Shown here: positions 35,516 to 44,138 of the stretch, piece after piece | Layout of the letters: each line of letters starts with the position of its first letter | How positions within the stretch are numbered: position 1 is the stretch's first letter | DNA from: Pseudomonas gingeri | GTDB taxonomy: Bacteria; Pseudomonadota; Gammaproteobacteria; Pseudomonadales; Pseudomonadaceae | NCBI RefSeq assembly: GCF_013386115.1 | Contig: NZ_JACAOR010000010.1 | Coordinates: 423,883-487,882, forward strand | Reading direction: 5' to 3' | DNA length: 64,000 bases | Made by a program: the position numbers and the translations under genes | The notes under the pieces: model-generated | The model's input: only the letters and a program-made list of their open reading frames with translations | Told to the model about the DNA's origin: nothing | The model's database searches: none

Positions 35516-36877
35516 ATGCATATCATCAAGATCGCTCAGCTTGGTGCGGCCCTGGCCGCCTGCGTAACGCTCACCGCCCATGCCGCACCGTCCGAGGACC
35601 GTGGCGAAGGCGCCCTGTTTACCGCGCTTTTCGGCGACAGCCTGGAAAAACAGACCGGGATCGTCGTCTCGGGGCTTTCGGAAACTACCTACTCCAGGAA
35701 CAACCGCTCCACGGCGGACGAACGCAAGGACGGCATGAGCAACTTCCCGCTGATCGGCGCCGGCGACGAAGGCCTGGAGTTCGGCTCGTTGCGCCTGTTC
35801 ATCGACAAGCCGCTGGACTCGAACATGATCCCGCGGGTCACTCCGCTGCCCGGTCCGACACCCGACAAGTTCTCCTTCGGCTTCACCTTCGAGGGCAACT
35901 ACGGGCGCAATGCCCAATTCGCCAGGACCTTCGGCTGGGACATGCACTGGGGGGTGAACGCCCCGGGCGACAACGATCCGGCCAAGGCCCAGCGCGACAA
36001 GCAACGCTTTCTCGCCGTGCCCAACCTGGCCGCCACCGCGTACCTGCCGATCGGCACCGGCCTGACTGTCATGGCCGGGATCTTCGGTCCGGGGATCGGC
36101 TACGAAATCCCGCCGGACATCCGCGAGGCGCGCAATGCCTTCGCCACCAAGACCTATGCCCTGGTCTCGGAGCCCGGCACCTTTTCCGGTGTACTGATGG
36201 GCACGCGCCTGATGAACAACGACAGCGGCGTCCTGGGCGTCGAGCTGGGCGTGGTGCAAGGCTGGAACAACCTGCGTGACAACAACGACAGCAAATCGCT
36301 GACGGGCGCGGTGCGCTGGCGCACGCCGGACATGAAAACCTGGATCGACTATGAGTTCGTCGTCGGCAACGAGCAGAACAGCAGCAACAAAGACGTCCAG
36401 GCACCGATCCAGCGGCTGATTTCGCCGAGCGGCCAACTCAAGCAGCAGCACTCGCTCAACGGCTGGCACGAGTTCGACGCGCACTGGTCGATGGGCGCCG
36501 AAGTGCTCTATGGCCATCAGGCCGGCGACGGTCGGCCGCAGACCATCGATATCGTCAACGGCCCGGGTTTCGACGGTGCCCGCTGGTGGGGCGCGAACGC
36601 GGTGGTGACCTACCGCTACCGCAAGGACCTGGCGTTCTCGCTGCGCGGCGAGCACTTCAGCGACCCCGACGGTTTCGCCCTGTTCCCGGTCAGCAGTGCC
36701 CGTGGCGACTTCAACGCCCTCACCGCCGGCTTTCGCTACGACGTCAACCGCTACCTCTCGCTACGCCCGGAGCTGCGTTACGACTGGTTCGACGGCAATC
36801 GCCAGGACCACCCCTTCGGCAATGGTCGCGACCGCGATCAGCTGACCGCCAGCATGGATGCGTTGTTCTACTTCTAG
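35516..36877 (+). CDS. Outer-membrane beta-barrel porin, BBP2-like
   Basis: A 453-residue outer-membrane protein. A signal peptide ends near 'LTAHA' (residue 23). Many alternating hydrophobic strands follow ('DMHWGVN', 'GVELGVVQGWNNLRDNND', 'YRKDLAFSLRGEHFSD', 'SLRPELRYDWFDG') and the chain ends 'DALFYF', with the terminal phenylalanine typical of barrels. The pattern fits the porin-2-like (BBP2) family. It follows the alcohol dehydrogenase gene by 98 bp in the same direction and probably lets the aromatic substrate through the outer membrane. The same frame stays open far upstream, but that part is a shadow of the dehydrogenase gene. Confidence 0.82.
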   Translation: MHIIKIAQLGAALAACVTLTAHAAPSEDRGEGALFTALFGDSLEKQTGIVVSGLSETTYSRNNRSTADERKDGMSNFPLIGAGDEGLEFGSLRLFIDKPLDSNMIPRVTPLPGPTPDKFSFGFTFEGNYGRNAQFARTFGWDMHWGVNAPGDNDPAKAQRDKQRFLAVPNLAATAYLPIGTGLTVMAGIFGPGIGYEIPPDIREARNAFATKTYALVSEPGTFSGVLMGTRLMNNDSGVLGVELGVVQGWNNLRDNNDSKSLTGAVRWRTPDMKTWIDYEFVVGNEQNSSNKDVQAPIQRLISPSGQLKQQHSLNGWHEFDAHWSMGAEVLYGHQAGDGRPQTIDIVNGPGFDGARWWGANAVVTYRYRKDLAFSLRGEHFSDPDGFALFPVSSARGDFNALTAGFRYDVNRYLSLRPELRYDWFDGNRQDHPFGNGRDRDQLTASMDALFYF

Positions 36878-36959
36878 ACCGCAGTGCCCTCAGCGCTCCT
36901 GGCCCCGGACATTCCCCGGCCACGGGCATGCCTCATCCTCGAATCTGGAAATCCGAACC

Positions 36960-38249
36960 ATGAACAACCACAAGACTGCATGGGACTCGCGTTACGAATG
37001 GCAGGCCGTCCTGCTCCTGGCCTTCGGTTTCGGCCTGGTGGGACTGGACCGTTTCATCATCCTGCCGCTGTTCCCCGCGATCATGAAGGACCTGGCCCTG
37101 GACTATCAGGACCTGGGCAATATCTCGGCGGTGCTGGCCCTGGCCTGGGCGCTGTCCTCGATCCTGATCGGACGCATCTCGGACACCTTCGGCAGACGCA
37201 AGGTGCTGATCCCCTCGCTCATCGTTTTCTCACTGCTGGCCGGCGTGTCGGGCCTGGCGACGGGCATCGCCTCGTTGCTGCTGATCCGGGCAATCATGGG
37301 CGTTGCCGAAGGGGCATTCACCACCACCTCGATCGCCACCAACGCCGAGGTCTCCCATCCGTTGCGCCGGGGGCGAAACATGGGCATCCAGCTGGGCTTC
37401 TTTCCCCTGCTGGGGCTGGGGCTGGCGCCGATCATCGCCACGCAATTGCTCACCGTGGTGCCGTCCTGGCGCTGGGTCTTTGCCATCGTCGCGCTGCCGG
37501 GTTTCGTCCTGGCCTGCCTGATCTACCGCAACCTGAAGGAAACCCGTCCCCAGGCCGCCAAGGTCGCGACGACCGCCGCCGAACCCGTCGAAAAACACCG
37601 CTGGCTGACCGTCCTGCGCCACCGCAACATGCCGCTGAATATCATCTGCATGTGCTGCGCGCTGACCTGCCTGTTTGTCGTCAGTGTGATGACCGCCAAC
37701 TACCTGACCGACTACCTGCACCTGAGCCTCGCGCAGATGGGGTTCGTCATGTCCGCCATCGGCTTCGGCGGCTTCGCCGGGGACATGATCATGCCCTCGC
37801 TGTCGGATCGCCTGGGGCGCAAGCCGGTGTTGCTGCTGTCGTTCGTGGCCACCGCGTTGTCGCTGTGGCTGCTGATCCACACCGGGGCCGAACCGCTGCA
37901 GTTGTTCGGCCTGTTGTTCATGACCACCTTCTTCAACTTCAGCATGATTTGCGTGATCAACGGACCGCTGACCAGCGAGTCGGTGTCGCCGGCGCAGATC
38001 GCCACCGCGACCGGGCTGGTGGTCGGTGCCGCGGAGTTGTTCGGCGGGGCGGTCGCGCCGGCACTGGCGGGTTTCATCGCGCAGCACTACGGCATCGAGA
38101 AAACCCTGTTGCTGGCACTGGGCAGCCTGGGAATTGGCCTGCTGGCCGGCCTGTTCCTGCGCGAGACCCTGCCGGGCAAACGTCGATCGACGCCGGCCCG
38201 GGCGTTCCCGGCTGCCGGCCTGGACGCGGCCGAGAGCAAGCCTGACTGA
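36960..38249 (+). CDS. MFS transporter closing the aromatic operon
   Basis: A 429-residue, twelve-helix major-facilitator protein: 'LLLAFGFGLVGLDRFIILPLFPAIMKDL' in helix 1, 'SSILIGRISDTFGRRKVLIPSL' in the conserved loop 2, and 'RAIMGVAEGAFTTTSIATNAEV' later, a pattern shared with anion/sialate-type and aromatic-acid MFS importers. It is the second transporter of this cluster, 82 bp after the porin gene, and may take up a related compound or export an intermediate. Its stop lies 16 bp from the end of the convergent LysR gene. Confidence 0.87.
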   Translation: MNNHKTAWDSRYEWQAVLLLAFGFGLVGLDRFIILPLFPAIMKDLALDYQDLGNISAVLALAWALSSILIGRISDTFGRRKVLIPSLIVFSLLAGVSGLATGIASLLLIRAIMGVAEGAFTTTSIATNAEVSHPLRRGRNMGIQLGFFPLLGLGLAPIIATQLLTVVPSWRWVFAIVALPGFVLACLIYRNLKETRPQAAKVATTAAEPVEKHRWLTVLRHRNMPLNIICMCCALTCLFVVSVMTANYLTDYLHLSLAQMGFVMSAIGFGGFAGDMIMPSLSDRLGRKPVLLLSFVATALSLWLLIHTGAEPLQLFGLLFMTTFFNFSMICVINGPLTSESVSPAQIATATGLVVGAAELFGGAVAPALAGFIAQHYGIEKTLLLALGSLGIGLLAGLFLRETLPGKRRSTPARAFPAAGLDAAESKPD

Positions 38250-38265
38250 TCCCCGTCGAACGACC

Positions 38266-39180
38266 TCAGGGAAGCGCCCACGGTGCCTGCGGGTTGAACG
38301 CCTCGACAAGGAAGTCGATCATCACCCGGACCTTCGCCGGTGGCGTACGGTCGGACGAACGCACCAGGTGAATCCCGCCCAGGTCGGCCGGGGGGGCGTC
38401 CAGCGTGACAGGCTCCAGTTCTCCCCGGCGGATGGCGTCCGTGACGATGAACTCCGGCTCGTACAGCACCCCCAGGCCGGCGGTGGCGGCGGCCACCAGG
38501 GCGTCGCCGTTGTTGGTGCGCAGGCTGCCCTTGACCGCCACCCGCCTGTCAGCCTCCTTGCCGAATCGCCACTCATCAGGACGGGACAGGCCCGACAAGG
38601 TAAAACTCAGGCAATTGTGCGTGTGCAATTGCGCCCAGCGCGCGGGCCGTCCATGGCGATCCCAGTAGGCCGGCGCGGCACAGACGACCATGGCGCTGTC
38701 GGCCAGCTTGCGCGACATCAGGCGGCTGTCTTTGAGCACCCCGACGCGGATCGTCAGGTCCCAGCCCTCCTCCATCAGATCCACTACGCGGTCATTGAGC
38801 CCCAGGTCCACGGTAACGCCCGGGTGCTGGCGATAAAACTCCGGCAACAACGGCGCCACGAAGCGCACACCGAAAGACAGTGGCGTATTGAGTCGCAACA
38901 ACCCGGTCGCCTCCACCCGCTGCGACGCGATCGCCGCCTCCACGTCCTCGAGGTCGGGCAGCAGGCGACCGCAGGCGTCCAGGTACTGCTGGCCCGCCTC
39001 GGTCAGGGTGAGTTTTCGCGTACTGCGATGAAACAGCCGCACACCCAGACGCCTCTCCAGCGCGTCCACATGTTTGGTCGCCATCGCCGGCGATACCCCC
39101 ATCTGCCGGGCACCGGCCGACAGGCTGCCGAGGTGCGCGGCCTGGGAGAAAATCTGCATGCCGGTAATACGATCAAGCAT
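38266..39180 (-). CDS. LysR-family transcriptional regulator
   Basis: A 304-residue LysR regulator of the CrgA/DmlR-like type: 'DRITGMQIFSQAAHLGSLSAGARQMGVSPAMATKHVDALERRLGVRLF' is the winged helix. ATG 39180 sits right before it; GGAG lies upstream on the minus strand. It is divergent from the Tat-exported serine hydrolase gene, with a 114-bp AT-rich shared region, so that hydrolase and possibly the aldehyde dehydrogenase after it are likely targets. It is convergent with the aromatic cluster and probably unrelated to it. Confidence 0.9.
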   Translation of the reverse strand: MLDRITGMQIFSQAAHLGSLSAGARQMGVSPAMATKHVDALERRLGVRLFHRSTRKLTLTEAGQQYLDACGRLLPDLEDVEAAIASQRVEATGLLRLNTPLSFGVRFVAPLLPEFYRQHPGVTVDLGLNDRVVDLMEEGWDLTIRVGVLKDSRLMSRKLADSAMVVCAAPAYWDRHGRPARWAQLHTHNCLSFTLSGLSRPDEWRFGKEADRRVAVKGSLRTNNGDALVAAATAGLGVLYEPEFIVTDAIRRGELEPVTLDAPPADLGGIHLVRSSDRTPPAKVRVMIDFLVEAFNPQAPWALP

Positions 39181-39294
39181 TTTATTTCTCACTCCGGATA
39201 AAAACTGAATCACCAAACCAACGAGTTATCACCCTTACAGTAAATATATAGAGTGACGCGCAACCACACCACTCTGTTTGAGACAGGAATCCGC

Positions 39295-40569
39295 ATGGAC
39301 TCCAAGACACACCAGAACGCACCGGCCTCCCAGGGTCTGTCACGTCGCCAGTTACTCGTCAGCGCCTCCGTGGGCGGCCTCGGTGCCGCCCTCGCCGGGT
39401 CCCTTTCCACGGCCCTGGCGGCGACACCCCGGCCGACGTGGGACCGGGCCCGGGCGATGGACGCGGTTATCCTCGACGCGGTGAACCGCGGCCGGATTGT
39501 CGGGGCGACGGTCATCGCCGCCAAAGACGGGGAAATCGTCTACCAGCGCGCGGCCGGTTTTGCCGACCGGGAACAGCGCCGGCCCATGCAAGAGGAAGAA
39601 GTCTGTCGCCTGGCCTCGATGACCAAGCCCATCGTCGGCGTGACGGCCCTGGCCCTGGTCGACCAGGGCCGGCTCGGCCTGGATGATCCGCTGACCCGTT
39701 GGCTCCCCGACTTTCGGCCCAAGCTCGCGGACGGACGCGAGCCGCTGATCACCGTGCGCCATCTGCTGACCCATACGGCAGGCCTGTCCTACGGTTTTCT
39801 CGAAGCACCGGACGGCCCCTACCATCGGCTCGGGATCTCCGACGGACTGGACGTCCGCGGTCTGACCCTGGCAGAGAATCTGCGCCGCATTGCCTCGGCC
39901 CCCTTGCTGTTCGAGCCGGGAACCGCCTGGCACTACTCGGTGGCCATCGATGTACTCGGCGCGGTTATCGAGCGCGTCACCGGCATGACATTGCCCGAGG
40001 CGGTCGCCCAGATCGTGACCACGCCGCTGGGCATTGCCAGTCTCCGTTTCGTCGCCGCGCCCGGCACCGTACTGGCAACCCCCTATGGTGATGCGCTGCC
40101 TCGCCCCGAAGCCATGAGCGAGCCCTTTTCCCTGCCCTTCGGCCCCGGTGCGATTGTCTATTCGCCCAGCCGGGCCTTCGATGCCGGCGCCTTCGCTTCC
40201 GGCGGCGTCGGCATGGTCGGCACTGCCAGGGACTACCTGCGTTTCGTCGAAGCGATCCGCACCGGCGGTGCCGGGATCATCCGCCCGCAGACAATGGCGG
40301 CCATGACCGGCAACACCATCGGCGACCTGCCGGTGGCAGCCGCCGGCCCGGGTTTCGGCTGGGGCCTGGGGGTGGCGGTGCTGAAAGATCCGCTGGCGGC
40401 GAAATTGCCGCTCAATGCCGGCAGCTGGAACTGGGCCGGCGTCTACGGCACGAATTTCTGGGTCGACCCCGTGCAACGCCTGAGTGTCGTGACCCTGACC
40501 AATACCGCGGTCGCCGGCATGAGCGGCGACTTCCCGACCGCGCTGCGCCACGCCGCCTACCCGGGCTGA
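39295..40569 (+). CDS. Tat-exported serine hydrolase, class C beta-lactamase/EstB family
   Basis: A 424-residue penicillin-binding-protein-like hydrolase. A twin-arginine signal (SRRQLL, residues 16-21) with an alanine-rich stretch ends near 'STALA'. The catalytic S-x-x-K is in 'LASMTKPIVG', and the tyrosine motif is in 'WHYSVAIDVLG'; 'LLTHTAGLSYG' and the late 'FGWGLGVAV' are also typical. Family members are esterases (EstB), D-aminopeptidases or beta-lactamases, acting in the periplasm here. The YxN motif reads Y-S-V, which favours an esterase over a beta-lactamase. It is divergent from lysR. Confidence 0.87.
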   Translation: MDSKTHQNAPASQGLSRRQLLVSASVGGLGAALAGSLSTALAATPRPTWDRARAMDAVILDAVNRGRIVGATVIAAKDGEIVYQRAAGFADREQRRPMQEEEVCRLASMTKPIVGVTALALVDQGRLGLDDPLTRWLPDFRPKLADGREPLITVRHLLTHTAGLSYGFLEAPDGPYHRLGISDGLDVRGLTLAENLRRIASAPLLFEPGTAWHYSVAIDVLGAVIERVTGMTLPEAVAQIVTTPLGIASLRFVAAPGTVLATPYGDALPRPEAMSEPFSLPFGPGAIVYSPSRAFDAGAFASGGVGMVGTARDYLRFVEAIRTGGAGIIRPQTMAAMTGNTIGDLPVAAAGPGFGWGLGVAVLKDPLAAKLPLNAGSWNWAGVYGTNFWVDPVQRLSVVTLTNTAVAGMSGDFPTALRHAAYPG

Positions 40570-40717
40570 GCCGACGCCGCGATCCGGGCCCGCACCACCC
40601 GGCCGTCGAGCCGATCTGCCGACCCGACGCGCCTCCCGCCAGCCGACGCTCGCGGGATAGGGTGGGCGCCTCGTAACGCTCTTTTTCTCCCTCCTCAAAC
40701 ACTTCAAGGGTATTCAG

Positions 40718-42166
40718 ATGACACAGCCAGCAAAGCACTGGATCAATGGCCAATGGATGGATAGCGGGCCACTGCGCGACAGCATCAACCCGGCCACCGG
40801 CACGGCCTTCGCCACATTCCATGATGGTGGCCTGGTCGAGGCGCAACAGGCCGTGGCCGCCGCTCGGCAGGTGTTTCTCGACAGCGACTGGAAGGTCGAT
40901 GCCATGCGTCGCTCGACCGCCCTCAGTCACCTGGCCGATGCCTACGAGCAGCGCTCGCAGGAGATCATCGACTGCCTGGCCACGGAGAACGGCAAGCTGA
41001 AAATCGAGGCAGGTTTCGAGGCCATGCAGATCGTCCGTGCCCTGCGTTTTGCCGCCGGCCTGGCCCTGCACACGTTTGGCCGGGTGGCCGAACCGCGCCC
41101 CGGCACCCAGTCCATGGCGTTGCGCCAGGCCGTGGGCGTGGCAGGCCTGATCGTGCCGTGGAACTCCCCGGCCTTCCTGCTGATCCGCGCCCTCGCCCCG
41201 GCGCTGGCCGCCGGCTGTACGGCGGTCGTCAAGCTGCCGGCCCAGGCCGCGCAGAGTGCCTGGCTGTCGGCGCAGATACTGGCCAGCGTGCCGGAGATTC
41301 CCCGGGGTGCGATCAACATTTTTATCGAGAGCGGTGCCGAGGGCGCGAAGTTCCTGGTCGACAGCCCTGACGTACCGGTGATCAACTTTACCGGCAGCAC
41401 CTCGACCGGCCGCCTGATCGCCGCGGCCGGTGCCGCGCATTTCAAGCGCATCGGCCTGGAGCTGGGCGGCAAGACACCACACCTGGTATTCGACGATGCC
41501 GACCTGGAAGCGGCCGTGCCGGCCATCGTCGCCTCCTCGACCGTGTTTGCCGGTCAGTTCTGCGTGACCGGCAGCCGCATCCTGGTGCAGCGGGGTATCG
41601 CTCAGAAGCTCAAGGACCTGCTCGCGCAACGCCTCTCGGCCGTGCAGCCCGGCCCTGCGGCCGACCCGGCCAGCCAGATGGGCCCATTGATCGACCGCGA
41701 GGCAGCCGAACGGGTGGACCTGAAGGTCAGGGCCGCCCTCGAAGAGGGAGCGACGGCAATCGTGCGTGGCGGCCTGATCGGCCAGGGCCCCCTGGCCGGC
41801 GGCGCGTTCTACCGCCCGGCGCTGCTGGAGGTGCCGGCCGCGGGCCTGGCCATCTCGCGCGAGGAAGTCTTCGGTCCGGTGCAGACGCTGCAAGTGTTCG
41901 ACAGCGAGGAGCAGGCAGTGGCCATGGCCAACGACAGCGAATACGGGCTCAGCGCCTGTATCTGGAGTCGCGATGTCAATCGGCCGATTCGCGTCGCCCG
42001 CCAGCTCGATGCCGGCCATATCTGCATCAATGACTGGGCCGGCATGCAGGTCGAGTTCGAGGAAGGCGGTTTCAAGAACAGCGGGCAAGGTCGTCTGGGC
42101 GGCCTGGCCTGCCTGGATGACTTCATGGAGTACAAACAGATCCTGCAGGTTTTCCGCCAGGGCTGA
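40718..42166 (+). CDS. NAD(P)-dependent aldehyde dehydrogenase
   Basis: A 482-residue aldehyde dehydrogenase with 'LIVPWNSPAFLLIRALAPALAAGCTAVVKLPAQAAQSA', the general base in 'GLELGGKTPHLVFDDADLE' and the nucleophile in 'FAGQFCVTGSRILV'. It follows the serine hydrolase by 148 bp and is closed by a strong inverted repeat. The cofactor segment has 'KLPAQ' where many family members have 'KPSE', which is somewhat divergent. Substrate unknown; the acid or alcohol product of the exported hydrolase is one possibility. Confidence 0.9.
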   Translation: MTQPAKHWINGQWMDSGPLRDSINPATGTAFATFHDGGLVEAQQAVAAARQVFLDSDWKVDAMRRSTALSHLADAYEQRSQEIIDCLATENGKLKIEAGFEAMQIVRALRFAAGLALHTFGRVAEPRPGTQSMALRQAVGVAGLIVPWNSPAFLLIRALAPALAAGCTAVVKLPAQAAQSAWLSAQILASVPEIPRGAINIFIESGAEGAKFLVDSPDVPVINFTGSTSTGRLIAAAGAAHFKRIGLELGGKTPHLVFDDADLEAAVPAIVASSTVFAGQFCVTGSRILVQRGIAQKLKDLLAQRLSAVQPGPAADPASQMGPLIDREAAERVDLKVRAALEEGATAIVRGGLIGQGPLAGGAFYRPALLEVPAAGLAISREEVFGPVQTLQVFDSEEQAVAMANDSEYGLSACIWSRDVNRPIRVARQLDAGHICINDWAGMQVEFEEGGFKNSGQGRLGGLACLDDFMEYKQILQVFRQG

Positions 42167-42180
42167 AGCGTCTCGGCAAC

Positions 42181-42221
42181 CGGCCCGTGCGCATGCCTTT
42201 CGACAGCAGGCGCACGGGCCG
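42181..42221. terminator. 12-bp inverted repeat after the aldehyde dehydrogenase gene
   Basis: CGGCCCGTGCGC (42181-42192) and GCGCACGGGCCG (42210-42221) are perfect arms with a 17-nt loop, starting 14 bp after the stop codon. It is very GC-rich but has no T-run, so it is a likely but not classical terminator. Confidence 0.5.
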
Positions 42222-42305
42222 GGCGGCCGGCCCCGAACGCAAAATAGATGAGTCACCGACAGACTGTCCTGTAATATCGGAACCCATCATTGAGCGAGAT
42301 CTTCC

Positions 42306-43082
42306 ATGAAGCCGGCCGAACGCCACCGTACTATTCTCGATATGGTTCGAACGCGCGACACCAACGTCGAAGAGTTGAGCGCAGCGCTGGGCGCCTCCGA
42401 AGCCACCGTGCGCCGGGACCTGACCCTGTTGGCCAGACAGCGCCTGCTGGTCCGCACCCATGGTGGCGCCACCGCGCTGATCGGCGTGCATGAACCGGAA
42501 GCTTCACTGGAAGAACGCAAGAGCGCTCGCCGCGACGAGAAGGACGCCATCGCCAAGGCCGCGGCGCTGCATATCCAGGATGGCGACACGATTTTCCTGG
42601 ACAGCGGGACCAGTTGCGTCGCCCTGGCCATGCATCTCTATTCCCACCAGGACATCCACGTGGTGACGAACAACCTGCTGGTCGTCATGGCGCTGGCCAA
42701 TGTCCCCGGCGCCAGGCTGACCCTGATTGGCGGTGAGCTTCGCGAATCCAGCATGAGCACGCTCGGCCCGCTGGCCGAACTGTCACTGAGCCGGCTCAGC
42801 GTGGATCGGGCATTCTTCGGTGCCGATGGTGTCGTGGCCGGCTTCGGCCTGTGCGAAGCCAGTGCCCAGCAGGCCTACCTGAAAGAATGCGTCATCCGGC
42901 GCGCGGCCGAGGTGTTTGTCCTGGCCGACTCGGAGAAACTGGGCCGGGCGCGGCAACAGCACTGGACACCACTGGAGCGGGAATGGCGGCTGATCACCTC
43001 ATCGCGCGATGAAGTGGAACTCCAGCCGTTCCGGGAAATGGACATGGTCACGGTGGAGACCGTCGTGGCCAGCCACCCATAG
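42306..43082 (+). CDS. DeoR/GlpR-family transcriptional regulator
   Basis: A 258-residue DeoR-type repressor: N-terminal helix-turn-helix ('KPAERHRTILDMVRTRDTNVEELSAALGASEATVRRDLTLL' then 'RTHGGA') and a sugar-phosphate-sensing domain with 'GDTIFLDSGTSCVALA', 'VVTNNLLVVMALAN' and 'FFGADGVVAGFGL'. Such proteins usually repress sugar or sugar-acid operons and release DNA on binding a phosphorylated intermediate. It is convergent with the kdgT-dtnK-pdxA2 operon, whose promoter region carries repeated elements that it could bind. Confidence 0.9.
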   Translation: MKPAERHRTILDMVRTRDTNVEELSAALGASEATVRRDLTLLARQRLLVRTHGGATALIGVHEPEASLEERKSARRDEKDAIAKAAALHIQDGDTIFLDSGTSCVALAMHLYSHQDIHVVTNNLLVVMALANVPGARLTLIGGELRESSMSTLGPLAELSLSRLSVDRAFFGADGVVAGFGLCEASAQQAYLKECVIRRAAEVFVLADSEKLGRARQQHWTPLEREWRLITSSRDEVELQPFREMDMVTVETVVASHP

Positions 43083-43089
43083 CCTGGCA

Positions 43090-43103
43090 GCACCCCGGGG
43101 TGC
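43090..43103. terminator. Palindrome between the convergent deoR and pdxA2 genes
   Basis: GCACCCCGGGGTGC is a perfect 14-bp palindrome in the 57-bp convergent gap. It may act as a bidirectional terminator, though the absence of loop and T-run makes this weak. Confidence 0.3.
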
Positions 43104-43139
43104 CGCACGGCCTCATGCCGGGATAAGGTGCCGGGCGGC

Positions 43140-44138
43140 TTATCGCCGCGTCGCCAGCTCGGCTCCCTGGCGCAGCGCTTCGAGCAGGCTGCGTTCGTCG
43201 GCGATGCCCTTGCCGGCGATGTCGAACGCCGTGCCGTGATCGACGGAAGTGCGCACCACTTCCAGGCCAACGGTCACATTCACCCCCGCCTCCAGGCCCA
43301 GCACCTTGACCGGGCCATGTCCCTGGTCGTGGTACATCGCGACCACCAGGTCGAAGTCGCCTCGCCCGGCACGGAAGAACAGCGTGTCGGCCGGCAGCGG
43401 GCCGGTCACGTCGAAACCGCGCGCCTGCAACACCTGCACCGCCGGGATGATTTTCTCTTCTTCCTCGCCATAACCGAACAGGCCGTTCTCGCCGGCATGG
43501 GGGTTGATACCACAGACACCGATACGTGGCCTGGCGATGCCGGCCTTGATCAGCGTTGCGTTGCCACGCTCGATGGTCCGTTGCACCAGGCCCGGCTCGA
43601 TCTTGCGGATCGCATCGATGATGCCGATATGGGTGGTCACGTGGATCACCCGCAGTTGCGGCGCGACCAGCATCATCGACACCTCGTCGACGTGGGTCAG
43701 GTGGGCGAGCAATTCGGTATGGCCGGGGTATTTGTGACCGCCGGCATGCAGCGCTTCCTTGTTCAGCGGCGCGGTGCAGATGGCGTCGATCTGCCTGGCC
43801 TGCGCCAGTTCGACGGCACGGGCGATGTATTGATAGGCCGCATCGCCGGCGACCGCCGACAACTGCCCGAACGGCAGGTCTTCGGGAATCAGGTCCAGGT
43901 CGATGCAATCAATGGTGCCCGGCTGGTACAGGGCTTCGCTGGCGTCCTTGATACGTCGGACCCTGGCACTGCCGTTGACGATCCGATTGGCCTGTTCCAG
44001 GCGGCGGGCATCACCGATCACCAGCGGTCGGCATTGCTGGTAGACGATGTCATGGGTCAGGCTCTTGACGATGATTTCCGGCCCGACGCCCGCGGCGTCG
44101 CCCATGGTAAGACCGATAACGGGAAGATAGTTGCTCAT
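43140..44138 (-). CDS. pdxA2: PdxA2-type 4-phospho-D-threonate 3-dehydrogenase
   Basis: A 332-residue member of the PdxA family: 'GLTMGDAAGVGPEIIVKSL' at the start, metal/substrate histidines in 'GHTELLAHLTHVDEVSMM' and 'MYHDQGHGPVKVLGLE', and 'VNVTVGLEVVRTSVDHGTAFDIAGKG'. Its pairing with a DUF1537 kinase and a sugar-acid permease marks the catabolic PdxA2 branch, which oxidises and decarboxylates phospho-threonate to dihydroxyacetone phosphate, rather than pyridoxine synthesis. The start overlaps the kinase stop by 4 bp. D-erythronate is another possible substrate of the set. Confidence 0.85.
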   Translation of the reverse strand: MSNYLPVIGLTMGDAAGVGPEIIVKSLTHDIVYQQCRPLVIGDARRLEQANRIVNGSARVRRIKDASEALYQPGTIDCIDLDLIPEDLPFGQLSAVAGDAAYQYIARAVELAQARQIDAICTAPLNKEALHAGGHKYPGHTELLAHLTHVDEVSMMLVAPQLRVIHVTTHIGIIDAIRKIEPGLVQRTIERGNATLIKAGIARPRIGVCGINPHAGENGLFGYGEEEEKIIPAVQVLQARGFDVTGPLPADTLFFRAGRGDFDLVVAMYHDQGHGPVKVLGLEAGVNVTVGLEVVRTSVDHGTAFDIAGKGIADERSLLEALRQGAELATRR

